Assembly: GCF_030866825.1 (NCBI RefSeq)
Contig: NZ_CP133020.1
Coordinates: 3,596,001 to 3,660,000, forward strand
Reading direction: 5' to 3'
DNA length: 64,000 nt
Origin: Rathayibacter sp. SW19
GTDB taxonomy: Bacteria; Actinomycetota; Actinomycetes; Actinomycetales; Microbacteriaceae
The notes beneath the pieces are model-generated. The model was not told where the DNA came from and made no database searches. It saw only the letters and a program-made list of their open reading frames with translations. This document shows positions 42,467 through 50,723 of this stretch, piece after piece. The position numbers and the translations under genes are program-made. Numbering within the stretch: the first letter of the stretch is position 1; every line of letters starts with the position of its first letter.

Positions 42467-43330
42467 ATGAACAGAGTTCAACAGTCAGCGATCGGCTCAA
42501 GCGCCGCGGGGGCAGCGTGCGTTGCACTGCTCGCCGCACTGACGGCGCGCGCAGACACGATGCCGCTGTCGATCATCGGATGGCTCGCAGCCCTCGGCTA
42601 TCTGCTGGTCTCCAACGCTCTCCTTCTACACGGCCTGCGGCGCCGGAATACACTCCGGTTCGGTTCGGCGAACATTGTCACAGCCGTACGGTCGACCTTG
42701 GTCGCTGCGATCGCCGGCATCGTCGTGTCGTCGTTCTTCAGCCACGTTTCGATTGCGCTGCTGATCAGCCTCGTTGTGCCCGCGCTTGCGCTGGATGCGG
42801 TCGACGGCTGGGTTGCCCGTCGCACAGGATCGGCGAGCGAGCTCGGTGCACGCTTTGACATGGAAGTCGACGCGTTCCTGCTGCTGATGCTCAGCGCCTT
42901 CGTCGCGCAGACCATGGGAGTCTGGGTGCTCGCGATCGGCCTGATGCGTTACGCGTTCGTGGCCGTCGGATGGTTTCTGCCGTGGTTTCGTCGCCAGCTC
43001 CCCGCACGCTATTGGCGCAAAGTGGTGACCGCAGTGCAGGGCATCGCGCTGGCTGTCGCCGCGACACGTCTGTTTCCGTTGATCGATACGGTCTTTGTCG
43101 GTATCGCACTCGGGCTGCTCGTCGAGTCGTTCGGTCGAGACGTGATCTGGCTGGTCGTCAGGCGAGGTGACCCTCGATCAGGCCGTCCGCGGCGTTCGGA
43201 GCGCGGCAGCCGAGGTGACGGCGAGTACGACGATGCCGATCGCCTCCACGATCACCGTTTCGGGTACGAGGGTGAAGCTCCACACTTCGGTGATGCCGAA
43301 GAGTCCGACGGTAAGCGCGAGCACAAGTGA
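42467..43330 (+). CDS. CDP-alcohol phosphatidyltransferase
   Basis: 287 residues. The catalytic motif is exact: D113-G-x2-A-R-x8-G-x3-D131-x3-D135 (in DAVDGWVARR and GARFDMEVD), surrounded by six or more membrane helices. These enzymes join a CDP-activated lipid to an alcohol such as glycerol phosphate, inositol phosphate or another lipid head. The gene diverges from the glyco-pterin operon. Its last 50 codons overlap the oppositely oriented gene at 43178-43579 and are rich in Arg, Asp and His, so either the tail is functional but unusual or the gene was extended by loss of a stop. Confidence 0.88.
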   Translation: MNRVQQSAIGSSAAGAACVALLAALTARADTMPLSIIGWLAALGYLLVSNALLLHGLRRRNTLRFGSANIVTAVRSTLVAAIAGIVVSSFFSHVSIALLISLVVPALALDAVDGWVARRTGSASELGARFDMEVDAFLLLMLSAFVAQTMGVWVLAIGLMRYAFVAVGWFLPWFRRQLPARYWRKVVTAVQGIALAVAATRLFPLIDTVFVGIALGLLVESFGRDVIWLVVRRGDPRSGRPRRSERGSRGDGEYDDADRLHDHRFGYEGEAPHFGDAEESDGKREHK

Positions 43331-43579
43331 AAGCAGACTCGCGATGATGAAGAGCAGACTCAAGACGGAGACGACTTGACGGAGTCTGCCGCGGAGGGTG
43401 AGCATCCCGATCGCGAGAACGACAGCCGCGATGACATTCAGAATGAAGAGTACCCCGAGCGTGCCGCCCACACCGTCGAAAACCAGGAACAGGTGGATTC
43501 CGGCGATCACGAAGAGCACGACCGCGCTGAGAATTCGCGTGACAGTGAGAAATCCTTGGCTGCGTTGAGCCATGTTCAT
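43178..43579 (-). CDS. Four-helix membrane protein
   Basis: 133 residues with four hydrophobic segments, short loops and a basic loop in the middle (TLRGRLRQVV). I do not recognise the family beyond a general actinobacterial membrane protein. It is convergent with the phosphatidyltransferase gene and overlaps its 3' end by 153 bp. Strong hydrophobic periodicity over the whole length supports real coding. Confidence 0.65.
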   Translation of the reverse strand: MNMAQRSQGFLTVTRILSAVVLFVIAGIHLFLVFDGVGGTLGVLFILNVIAAVVLAIGMLTLRGRLRQVVSVLSLLFIIASLLSLVLALTVGLFGITEVWSFTLVPETVIVEAIGIVVLAVTSAAALRTPRTA

Positions 43580-43762
43580 ACCCGCTTTCGATTCGAGCCT
43601 CCATCGGCGGAGGCATTCACGAGGGACACGAACGGGCTACGCAAAAGGTTCAATTGCGAGGTCGACCTCGCGTGGGTATGCTCTGCCGTGTGTTCGGCGC
43701 GTTCGGCTCGACGAATGCCGCCGTGGCACGTCCGTTCGCGCTTTCAATGAAAGGTCGCCATC

Positions 43763-44131
43763 GTGACGGATGACCAGTCTGAAATCAATCCCACAGTGCC
43801 GCCGAGTGGCACCGGATGCCGTGATTGCGAATCCAACGCGGGATGGTGGCTCCACCTTCGGCGGTGCGCCGCATGCGGGAATATCGGATGTTGCGACGAC
43901 TCCCTCGCCAAGCACGCGACCGCACACGCACTGGCAACGGGGCACTTCGTCATCCAAAGCTTTGAGCCCGGCGAGGATTGGTTCTGGAACTACCAATCAC
44001 AAGAATTCTTCGACGGTCCAACGCTGGCGTCCCCGACGCATCACCCTCTGAATCAAACCGCTCCCGGGCCGGCCGAACGGGTCCCCCACGATTGGATGGC
44101 CATTCTCCAGGATCAAGACTCCGCCCGCTGA
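43763..44131 (+). CDS. UBP-type zinc finger protein
   Basis: 122 residues from a GTG start. The UBP zinc finger (named after ubiquitin proteases) is complete: CRDCESNAGWWLHLRRC, CAACGNIGCCDDSLAKHATAHALATGH, quoted as CRDC, CAAC, GCCDDSLAKHAT and ALATGH, with the Trp-rich C-terminal FWNYQSQEFFDGP. Bacterial members are single-domain proteins of unknown function. The start was chosen from the AAAGG site upstream. Isolated gene. Confidence 0.9.
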   Translation: MTDDQSEINPTVPPSGTGCRDCESNAGWWLHLRRCAACGNIGCCDDSLAKHATAHALATGHFVIQSFEPGEDWFWNYQSQEFFDGPTLASPTHHPLNQTAPGPAERVPHDWMAILQDQDSAR

Positions 44132-44154
44132 GGGCCAGGCGAAGCGTCCGTCCG

Positions 44155-45045
44155 TTATGGAATGACGCTCCAGTGGGCGAGTTCGGCGGCCCCGGAATAG
44201 CTGCCGCGGAGAAAATCCAAGACCAGCTGGTCCGGCATTTCCGCACGGCGAACTGTCTCGTAGGGCAACAGGAACTCGCCGTACTGGTCGCTGTAGAACG
44301 CACCGTCGGGAACTTCGACAGCGGCGAAGCCATCGGGCACCGGATAGGCGTATGAGTAGAACGCTCCCTCTTCGCCGCCGCCGGGCCAGAAGCCGGCACT
44401 GCTGAGCTCGCGCGAATAGCCTTCTCGCATAACCCAGTCGGGGCAGTGCCATGCCCCACCCGGATGGGTTGGCGCGGGTCGACCAGAGAATCTGGTCACT
44501 GCGAGATCCATTGCACCCCAGAAGTAGTGCACGGGGCTGGCTTTGCCACGGAACTCGGCCCGAAACTGTTGCAATACGCGCTGCGCCTGAATCAATTGGA
44601 GCCAGAAGGCCGTCGCATGCGCCGGTTCGTACGTATGGTGAACAGTGTCTTCGGCGAACGGTATGGCCACCTCGACTTCATTGGGCGAGGCATAGATGTC
44701 AACGCTTATTCCGAGGCGAGCGAGCGCGCCCAGCGTTTGTGCGTAAAAGTCCGCGACGGAGAGGTTCCGGAGGGTGAATTCCTCGCGTCCTCCCCGGCTC
44801 GTTCGAATAACGAGCACGTGGTCGATGAAATCGAACTCGATGTCGAACAGTCCGTCGCCGGCAGGCACCGCGCCGGTCGACAGACCTCTCGCGCTCACCC
44901 GTAACGTCACATGCCACCAGTGGTTCAGCGGGGGCGAAGACACCATCTTGATCTTGCCGACGATCTGAGTCCACATGTGGACGGTGTCCCTGGTGTCCCG
45001 CCAGGATTCCACGGTCAGTTCGGGCCATGCGCTTACTGTCTCCAT
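44155..45045 (-). CDS. DUF5996-family protein
   Basis: 296 residues. The sequence starts METVSAWPELTVESWRDTRDT and contains TLHMWTQIVGKI-like VHMWTQIVGKIKM, HWWHVTLRVSARGL, FDIEFDFIDHVL and the late segment YFWGAMDLAVTRFSGR, all typical of DUF5996. The function is unknown; no catalytic motif is obvious. The frame is open far upstream into the repeat region, but the canonical start is at 45045. Confidence 0.85.
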   Translation of the reverse strand: METVSAWPELTVESWRDTRDTVHMWTQIVGKIKMVSSPPLNHWWHVTLRVSARGLSTGAVPAGDGLFDIEFDFIDHVLVIRTSRGGREEFTLRNLSVADFYAQTLGALARLGISVDIYASPNEVEVAIPFAEDTVHHTYEPAHATAFWLQLIQAQRVLQQFRAEFRGKASPVHYFWGAMDLAVTRFSGRPAPTHPGGAWHCPDWVMREGYSRELSSAGFWPGGGEEGAFYSYAYPVPDGFAAVEVPDGAFYSDQYGEFLLPYETVRRAEMPDQLVLDFLRGSYSGAAELAHWSVIP

Positions 45046-45187
45046 CTTCTTGCCCTTCGACGCAGTACGGCTAGTCTGCCCCGAACGGGGCCGTGGCGGG
45101 GAGGCAACTTTCCCCGCCACGTGCGTGCGCCGATCAGCTTGCGGCCGCAGCAGCGAGTGCCACGTGTTCACGTGCGCAGCACCCCCC

Positions 45188-45423
45188 GCTGGTCGAGTAA
45201 CGCACCAGCGCAGCACCCCCCCGGCTGGTCGAGTAACGCACGAGCGCAGCGAGTACGTGTATCGAGACCCCCGACCCCACAGCAACGCCCGGTCGCAGCG
45301 AACACACCCCCGCTGGTCGAGTAACGCACGAGCGCAGCGAACACCCCCTTCGCTGGTCGAGTAACGCACGAGCGCAGCGAGTACGTGTATCGAGACCCCC
45401 GACCCCACAGCAACGCCCGGTCG
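45188..45423. repeat. REP-like intergenic repeats
   Basis: Four copies of GCTGGTCGAGTAACGCAC at 45188, 45224, 45312 and 45352. Two are extended to near-identical 72-bp units (45224-45295 and 45352-45423, offset 128) that run from GGTCGAGTAA to GTATCGAGACC and can fold into an imperfect hairpin. They fill the gap between the DUF5996 and DUF4190 genes. Similar GGTCGAGTA...TATCGAGACC repeats are frequent between genes in this bacterial family, as far as I recall. Confidence 0.88.
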
Positions 45424-45461
45424 GAGCGTGACGAACACGCTCCGCACGCGAGTGCTCCGGG

Positions 45462-46121
45462 TCAGTTCGTTCCGCTGCAGGTGACGGCTGCAAGACTTCC
45501 AGTACTGGTTTGCGATGCAACCGTTTTGCCATCGACGGTGATCGAGCAGGCGATGCTGCCGGTGTCGTCGATGCCATTGATCGCACTCAGAGTGAATGAG
45601 TGAAAGGAGAAGCTGCCCGAGGAGCCCTTCACTGTGAGGGTCTTGCTGAACGGCAGCGGCGTACTGCTCGATTGCTCAGAACCGAAGTTGCCGCCCGAGT
45701 AGGTGCTGTAGGTGACGTCGGCATCCTGTGCCGCACCAGTGATCGAGTACACGACGGTGTGCGTCGTCGCAGCTGCAGTGTGCTGGTCGCTGACCGCCTT
45801 GGAGATGCCGAAGAAGATGGCTGCGTAAAGAATCGTCATCATGATTGCCAGGATCAGGCCGATTGTCCCGATGGTCAATCCGGCAATCGCCGTTCCGCGC
45901 GGGCGGTGCTTCGCGATCAACCCGACAATTCCGAGTATGACGGCGATGACTCCCGCGCCGATCGCGAGATAGCTGACGAACGGCACGAAGGCGAAGACGA
46001 GCGCGAAGATGCCGACGATGAGGGCTGCGACACCGAAGCCGTTTCCGCTGCGCGGCGGCCGGGGCGGCAGCGGCTCGTTGAAGTCTTGGATCGGAGCGGA
46101 TGGAAACTGAGTGTCTGACAT
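45462..46121 (-). CDS. DUF4190-type membrane protein with MmpS-like C-terminal domain
   Basis: 219 residues. A Pro-rich N-terminus (PLPPRPPRSGNGFG) is followed by three membrane helices of the DUF4190 kind (GVAALIVGIFALVFAFVPF onward), and an exported beta-sandwich with a Cys pair (SIACSITVDGK, AAVTCSGT), typical of MmpS/DUF4333-like accessory domains. Likely sits on the outer membrane face. Function unknown. Stands alone upstream of the repeats. Confidence 0.8.
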   Translation of the reverse strand: MSDTQFPSAPIQDFNEPLPPRPPRSGNGFGVAALIVGIFALVFAFVPFVSYLAIGAGVIAVILGIVGLIAKHRPRGTAIAGLTIGTIGLILAIMMTILYAAIFFGISKAVSDQHTAAATTHTVVYSITGAAQDADVTYSTYSGGNFGSEQSSSTPLPFSKTLTVKGSSGSFSFHSFTLSAINGIDDTGSIACSITVDGKTVASQTSTGSLAAVTCSGTN

Positions 46122-46369
46122 GGAACTGTTCTCCCTAGTGACTGGTTAGTGATTGGATCGTGCTTCGTGGTTGAAACGTGCCTCGCTCAGAGCGACCGAT
46201 GATGGCCGCGCTGTTGAATCAACGCCGTTGAATCAAGGAGATCAACGCGGCACGCTCAGTCGCCACGGCGATCCGGTCACAATGAGCCGACCGAAAGGAT
46301 GGCTTCTCGCGCAGATGTCCCTCCATAAGGCGGTGGAGCAATGACGGTGGCGGCTTCTACCATCAAGAC

Positions 46370-47665
46370 ATGACCGTCGCTCCGCCGTCGCCCGCCAGTG
46401 GTTGGGCCGCGCCTGCGGTGCCGTTGCCTGCCGCGACCGGGCCTTCTGCTGCCCGTCGTGCCTGGGCTCGCACGGGCTCCATCACGCTCGCTGTCTTGTG
46501 TGCACTGCTGGCGATGTCTGTCGGAGGCAGCGACACAGGCACCGCGAGTACCTTCCCACCGGCGATTCAGGTGGTGATAAACATCGGGGTGTTCACCATG
46601 ATCGGCGCCTCCGTGCTCCTGGTGTGGCGGCACCGGTTCCCTGTGCTGATCTCCGTCGTGGCGACGGCGCTCACCCTTGTGCTGCCGACAACCCCGCTGC
46701 CCGCGTTGATTGCGTTAGCCGCGCTCGCTGCGGCACGGCGCGGATGGTTGCTGTGGACGATGGTGGCAGCCACCTACTGCGCGACCGTGACGTCGTTCGC
46801 CTGGGATCTCACATCGCACCAGTCCTTCCTCGCCAGTTTCGTGAACTATCCCGCGGCGGGAAGCCCGGCACGGATGGCCCTGTTCTGGGTAACACCGCTC
46901 ATCGCGGCTCTCGTCGTCGCACCGTTTGCCGCATTCGGGATCGCCCGCCGCATCCGGCGCGAGCGAGATGCGGCGCAACAGGGAAATGTGGCAGGGAGCC
47001 GAAACATCGCCGTGCTCCATCAGGAAGTGTCGCTCGAGCGGGAACGTCAGGAGCTCGCGCGCGAGTTGCACGACACGCTCGCCGCGCGGCTCAGTACTCA
47101 ATCGCTACACGCGGGTGCTCTCGAGTTGACGGTGAGGCCGGACAATGTGCAGGCTGTCGCGGCGGCGCGCGTTGTACGTGAGTCTGCACAGACATCGCTC
47201 GATGATCTGCGGCACGTGGTCAACGCGTTACGCAATCCGTCCGCCGCATCCGTTGAAGAGGGCACCGGACTGAACAATCTGGGGGAGCTGGTCAATGCGT
47301 CTCTTCGGGAAGGCACGGACGTGCGAGCGCAGGTGCTGATCGGCGACCCGGCATCCTGCGACCCGGTGGTGGCGCACGCCTGTTATCGACTGGTGCAAGA
47401 GTCGATCTCGAACGTGCGTCGTCATGCGCCCGGGGCGACCCTGTACGTCGACGTGCGCGGCACACCGGAGACCGGACTCACCGTAAGCGCGGTCAATTGG
47501 CTTGTGTCCGGTGCTCCGTCGGCGGCGGCTGGCGGCGGGCACGGGCTCACCGGCATGAGCGAGCGCGTCGCGCTCGTCGGTGGCACGTTCCAGGCCGGCG
47601 TGACGCCGGAAAGGTCGTTCGCCGTCGTCGCGTGGCTGCCCTGGAAGCCGCAGTCGCTAAACTGA
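46370..47665 (+). CDS. Sensor histidine kinase, NarL (HisKA_3) type
   Basis: 431 residues. About five membrane helices (40-190) make up the sensor. The dimer/phospho-acceptor helix reads ERQELARELHDTLAARLS, with His234. The HATPase part is present but short (SVQESISNVRRHAPGA-like VQESISNVRRHAPG, then GHGLTGMSERVALVGG). The partner response regulator follows after 5 bp. The signal cannot be inferred. Confidence 0.92.
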   Translation: MTVAPPSPASGWAAPAVPLPAATGPSAARRAWARTGSITLAVLCALLAMSVGGSDTGTASTFPPAIQVVINIGVFTMIGASVLLVWRHRFPVLISVVATALTLVLPTTPLPALIALAALAAARRGWLLWTMVAATYCATVTSFAWDLTSHQSFLASFVNYPAAGSPARMALFWVTPLIAALVVAPFAAFGIARRIRRERDAAQQGNVAGSRNIAVLHQEVSLERERQELARELHDTLAARLSTQSLHAGALELTVRPDNVQAVAAARVVRESAQTSLDDLRHVVNALRNPSAASVEEGTGLNNLGELVNASLREGTDVRAQVLIGDPASCDPVVAHACYRLVQESISNVRRHAPGATLYVDVRGTPETGLTVSAVNWLVSGAPSAAAGGGHGLTGMSERVALVGGTFQAGVTPERSFAVVAWLPWKPQSLN

Positions 47666-47670
47666 CCTGC

Positions 47671-48339
47671 GTGACCGACCTCCGCAGCCCCATTCGGGTG
47701 CTCGTCGTTGACGATGATCGGATGGCGGCGGCTGGCATCACCGCAATTTTGGCTACATCGCCGGACATTGTTGTGATTGGGCAGTGCGCCGACGGTGACG
47801 AGGTGGTCGGAGCGGTCGAACAACTGAGACCGAACCTCGTGCTCTGTGATGTGCGGATGCCGCGGATGGGCGGGATCGCTGTCGCAAGGGCGCTGTCTGG
47901 GATGCCTGACAGCCCGAAACTCCTCATGATGACGGCGTTTGACGACGACGGCCGGGTGCTCGATGCGCTCACTGCTGGCGCGATGGGATTTCTTCTCAAG
48001 GACGAAGATCCGCGCCGGATCATCGATGCTGTTCTGAGCGTCTCGGCCGGGGATGCAGCATTTTCCCCCCGCGCGGCCCGGCAGGTGACGGAATGGGTGC
48101 GTCAGGCAAGTACTCCGGACACGCAGCGCGAGGCACTCGACAAGATGAGCATGCTCACCGACCGCGAGCGTCAGTTCGCGCTTGCGCTCGTCAGTGGCCC
48201 GACCGACGCGGAGCTCGCATCCCAGTTCTTTGTTGCCGAAACGACGGTGAAGTCCACGCTCGGGTCAATCAAGACCAAGTGGGGCTGCCGCAATCGCACG
48301 CAACTCGCCGTTGTCGTGGCGAAGTCCGGGCTGGCCTGA
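47671..48339 (+). CDS. Response regulator, NarL/LuxR type
   Basis: 222 residues from a GTG start 5 bp after the kinase gene. Receiver: acidic triad VVDDDR, phospho-acceptor Asp60 (LVLCDVRMP), Thr in MMTAF, Lys in LLKDED. HTH: LTDRERQFALALVSGPTDAELASQFFVAETTVKSTLGSI. Forms a pair with the preceding kinase. The 14-bp repeat array of HNH copy 2 begins 30 bp after its stop. The upstream gene for a typical target transporter is not visible. Confidence 0.93.
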   Translation: MTDLRSPIRVLVVDDDRMAAAGITAILATSPDIVVIGQCADGDEVVGAVEQLRPNLVLCDVRMPRMGGIAVARALSGMPDSPKLLMMTAFDDDGRVLDALTAGAMGFLLKDEDPRRIIDAVLSVSAGDAAFSPRAARQVTEWVRQASTPDTQREALDKMSMLTDRERQFALALVSGPTDAELASQFFVAETTVKSTLGSIKTKWGCRNRTQLAVVVAKSGLA

Positions 48340-48368
48340 CCGGGTGCCCGATTCGTGGGCCGCCGTCC

Positions 48369-48466
48369 GAATCACCTCGTCTGCATCACGAAGCTTGGAT
48401 CGCTCCGTCTGCATCCTGCGGTCCGGATTACGTCGCCTGGATTACGTCGTCTGGATCATCCTGTCC
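48369..48466. repeat. Seven tandem 14-bp repeats at the end of HNH copy 2
   Basis: Seven units with exact 14-bp period (consensus GGATTACGTCGTCT), from 48369 to 48466. The HNH stop codon lies in the last unit. Equivalent to the ten-unit array at 25563-25702 but with different sequence variants and copy number. Confidence 0.87.
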
Positions 48467-49976
48467 GGGGTTGTTGTCGCCAGGTGGCGCGGCTGCGCAT
48501 TCGGAGTGGTTTGCATTCTGGGTCGTATTCGGGTGGTGGGATCATCCAGTAGGTGGTGCCCTCGCGTATGATTTTCCAGCCCTGGTTGTGGATGAGCATG
48601 TGGCTGAAACGGCAGAGTAATACTCCGTCGGCGATGTCGGTTTTTCCGTGGTCGGCGTGCCACTGGTCGATGTGGTGGGCTTCTAGATGTCGGGAGGTTC
48701 CACCGCAGAGCGGATCCATGCATCCGCCGTCGCGATACCACAACGCGATCTTCTGTCTGGCGGTGAACAAGCGTTGCTCCCGCCCGACATCCAACGGGCC
48801 GCCGTGTTCATCGACAATGATCTGACGGCTGCCCGCGTCGCAGATGATGCGTTCCAGCAGTGCCGGTGGGACCGCTTCACCGGTCTCGAGCAGGAACCCG
48901 GTTCCTGTCAGGTTGCCGTTCTCGTCTGTGGTGTCGAGTGCTTCACGGGTGGTGATCACCCGCAGGCCGGGCTGCAGGGTGCCGAACGCGATCGTCGGGT
49001 CGGCAAGTGTGCCTGCCCGCAACGTGTCCATCAGCAGGTCGAAGACGATCTGATCGTCGGTGCGCGGGTCCTCGACCAGTTGTTGCGCCTTGGCTGCCTC
49101 GTCTTTGTCGACGAAGCGTGGCCCACCACGTCGCGGCCGCATCCTCGCGGCAACAACCGAGTCGACCCACGCCGCCGATTCGTCATCGAACTCGATCCAC
49201 GCCGTGCGCGCGCCCCGCGAATTGCGGTGAAAGGTGCACTTGCGTGCCTCATACCGTTCCTGCGCCCGCATGCTCACCCCGACCGGATCAATCCGGTCGC
49301 GCGCCCAACGCGCCTTCTTGAGTAGGTCGTCAGCGTTGTCTCCTGCCGCCTCGGCGATCACGTCTTCGGCGGCCTGACGCAGCATCTCCCCGTCGCACCG
49401 CTTGTTCGGCGTGCCGAGTCCTTTCAGAATGGCACAGGCGCCCTCCGAGGTCAGACGACCCTCGGCGACCGCGCGGGTGATCGGCTCCGACCACGGCAGC
49501 ACGACAGGCACAGTCTCCACGACCCCGGCCACCGGATCGTCAGGGTTCGCATCGTCCGTGTTCGCATCGCCGGAGTTCGGATCGGCGGTGTTCGGTTCGG
49601 CGAGCCGGCTCGCGTCATCGACCTCACCCATCGCGGTTCCCAGGCGCACCTGACGCCACGCCTCACCCTTGGTCGAGCCGGTGATCGACTGCACCAGTTC
49701 CGCGGCCGAGCGATGCCCGCTGCGCGCGGCCAAACCCTGATACCCGAGTTGACGATCAGAACGTTTGGCAACCACCCCCGCAGCAGCGGCGATCAGCGCA
49801 TCAGTCCCGGAACGAAGAGCCGCCGAATCGGTGAGAAACCTCCGCAAATCGGCATCGTCAAACCGGGACAGCACCTCCGACGAGGAGACCGCACCGCCCA
49901 GGTCCGCTTCACGCGCAGCAAGCGAACCCGCCACCGCGTCAGCGGCTTCACGAATCTGCTGTGATACCAACGTCAT
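48456..49976 (-). CDS. DUF222 / HNH endonuclease protein (13E12-repeat family), copy 2
   Basis: 506 residues; differs from copy 1 by three residues only. DUF222 spans most of the protein and HNH lies at about 412-467. The gene keeps an intact frame. Here the gene sits upstream-adjacent to a nearly full-length acetyltransferase gene (50090-50617), which in copy 1 is only a fragment, so this locus looks older. The TAAACT box 6 bases before the ATG is conserved. Confidence 0.92.
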   Translation of the reverse strand: MTLVSQQIREAADAVAGSLAAREADLGGAVSSSEVLSRFDDADLRRFLTDSAALRSGTDALIAAAAGVVAKRSDRQLGYQGLAARSGHRSAAELVQSITGSTKGEAWRQVRLGTAMGEVDDASRLAEPNTADPNSGDANTDDANPDDPVAGVVETVPVVLPWSEPITRAVAEGRLTSEGACAILKGLGTPNKRCDGEMLRQAAEDVIAEAAGDNADDLLKKARWARDRIDPVGVSMRAQERYEARKCTFHRNSRGARTAWIEFDDESAAWVDSVVAARMRPRRGGPRFVDKDEAAKAQQLVEDPRTDDQIVFDLLMDTLRAGTLADPTIAFGTLQPGLRVITTREALDTTDENGNLTGTGFLLETGEAVPPALLERIICDAGSRQIIVDEHGGPLDVGREQRLFTARQKIALWYRDGGCMDPLCGGTSRHLEAHHIDQWHADHGKTDIADGVLLCRFSHMLIHNQGWKIIREGTTYWMIPPPEYDPECKPLRMRSRATWRQQPRTG

Positions 49977-50332
49977 ACGGATAGTTTACCACATTTGTCG
50001 TAGTTATGTTCGAATGTGTATAGACGCTTGTACGCACCATGCTCGTATTAACGTCTGCCCTGGACGCGGTCCGGAACCCGCCGCCCAACCTAATAGTTCT
50101 CTGCGGAAGTGCGCCAACGCAGCCGACCGATCAACTCCGCGGAGCCGACCTTCAACAGCACTCGCCGGGACGCGACGTTGTCCACCTCAGCGTCTGCCTG
50201 CACCATCAAAGCGCCGCGGCGACCGGTGAACGCACCCAACACACGAAGCGCCTCAGCCGCGCAGCCGCGCCCACGCTCAGCCCCGACGACGAACCCATCC
50301 CCAAGCTCGACGCAACCAACGGCATCCGGTTG
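48465..50332. mobile_element. Duplicated 1.87-kb unit, copy 2 (probable donor locus)
   Basis: Partner of 25701-27568 at constant offset 22,764. The left end is again at the 14-bp array; the right end lies inside the acetyltransferase gene, which continues beyond the unit here but not in copy 1. Confidence 0.88.
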
Positions 50333-50617
50333 TCCGAAAATTCCGATTCCGCCGATCGCGAGCCCATTCGAGCGGAGTCGAATCTAGCAGAGCGTGGACA
50401 CCGCCTGCGACCGCTGGGCCGGAGAATCAGACGCCAGCCCACGCTGCGGAACCAGCGCATCCGCCAGCGGCCACTGCGGATGCCACACCCCGGCATCGCG
50501 ACCCGATCCATCGACGATTTGCTGTGCCATCGTTGGTGGGATCGCGCGAAGCTGCAGTCGCGCCGTCAACACGCTCTTGATCTGAGCATCCCACGTGAGT
50601 CGGGCCCGCGCCCGTGA
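50090..50617 (-). pseudogene. GNAT acetyltransferase with one in-frame stop
   Basis: Read on the minus strand, the N-terminal half contains VLTARLQLRAIPPTMAQQIV and ends at a TAG (50384-50386); the same frame continues with IRLRSNGLAIGGIGIFGQPD and the acetyl-CoA-binding part (VVGAERGRGCAAEALRVL, DNVASRRVLLKVGSAEL) to a TAG at 50090. Everything else looks like a complete GNAT protein of about 175 residues, so a single amber codon interrupts it; a small deletion nearby is also possible because the segment joining the halves looks short. Its last 243 bases are part of the duplicated unit. Confidence 0.75.
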
Positions 50618-50723
50618 GAGTGCGGCGGCCGGCCGCACGGCGCCCCAGCGCGACTGCTTAGCTGGCGATGTCGGTGGGCTCTGAGAGGCTGTCGATGACT
50701 ATCACGAAAAGTGTGCCACGCTA

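Noticed and set aside
45046..45447. Long N-terminal extension of the DUF5996 protein
   Set aside because: The extension translates the REP-like repeats and has no family similarity.
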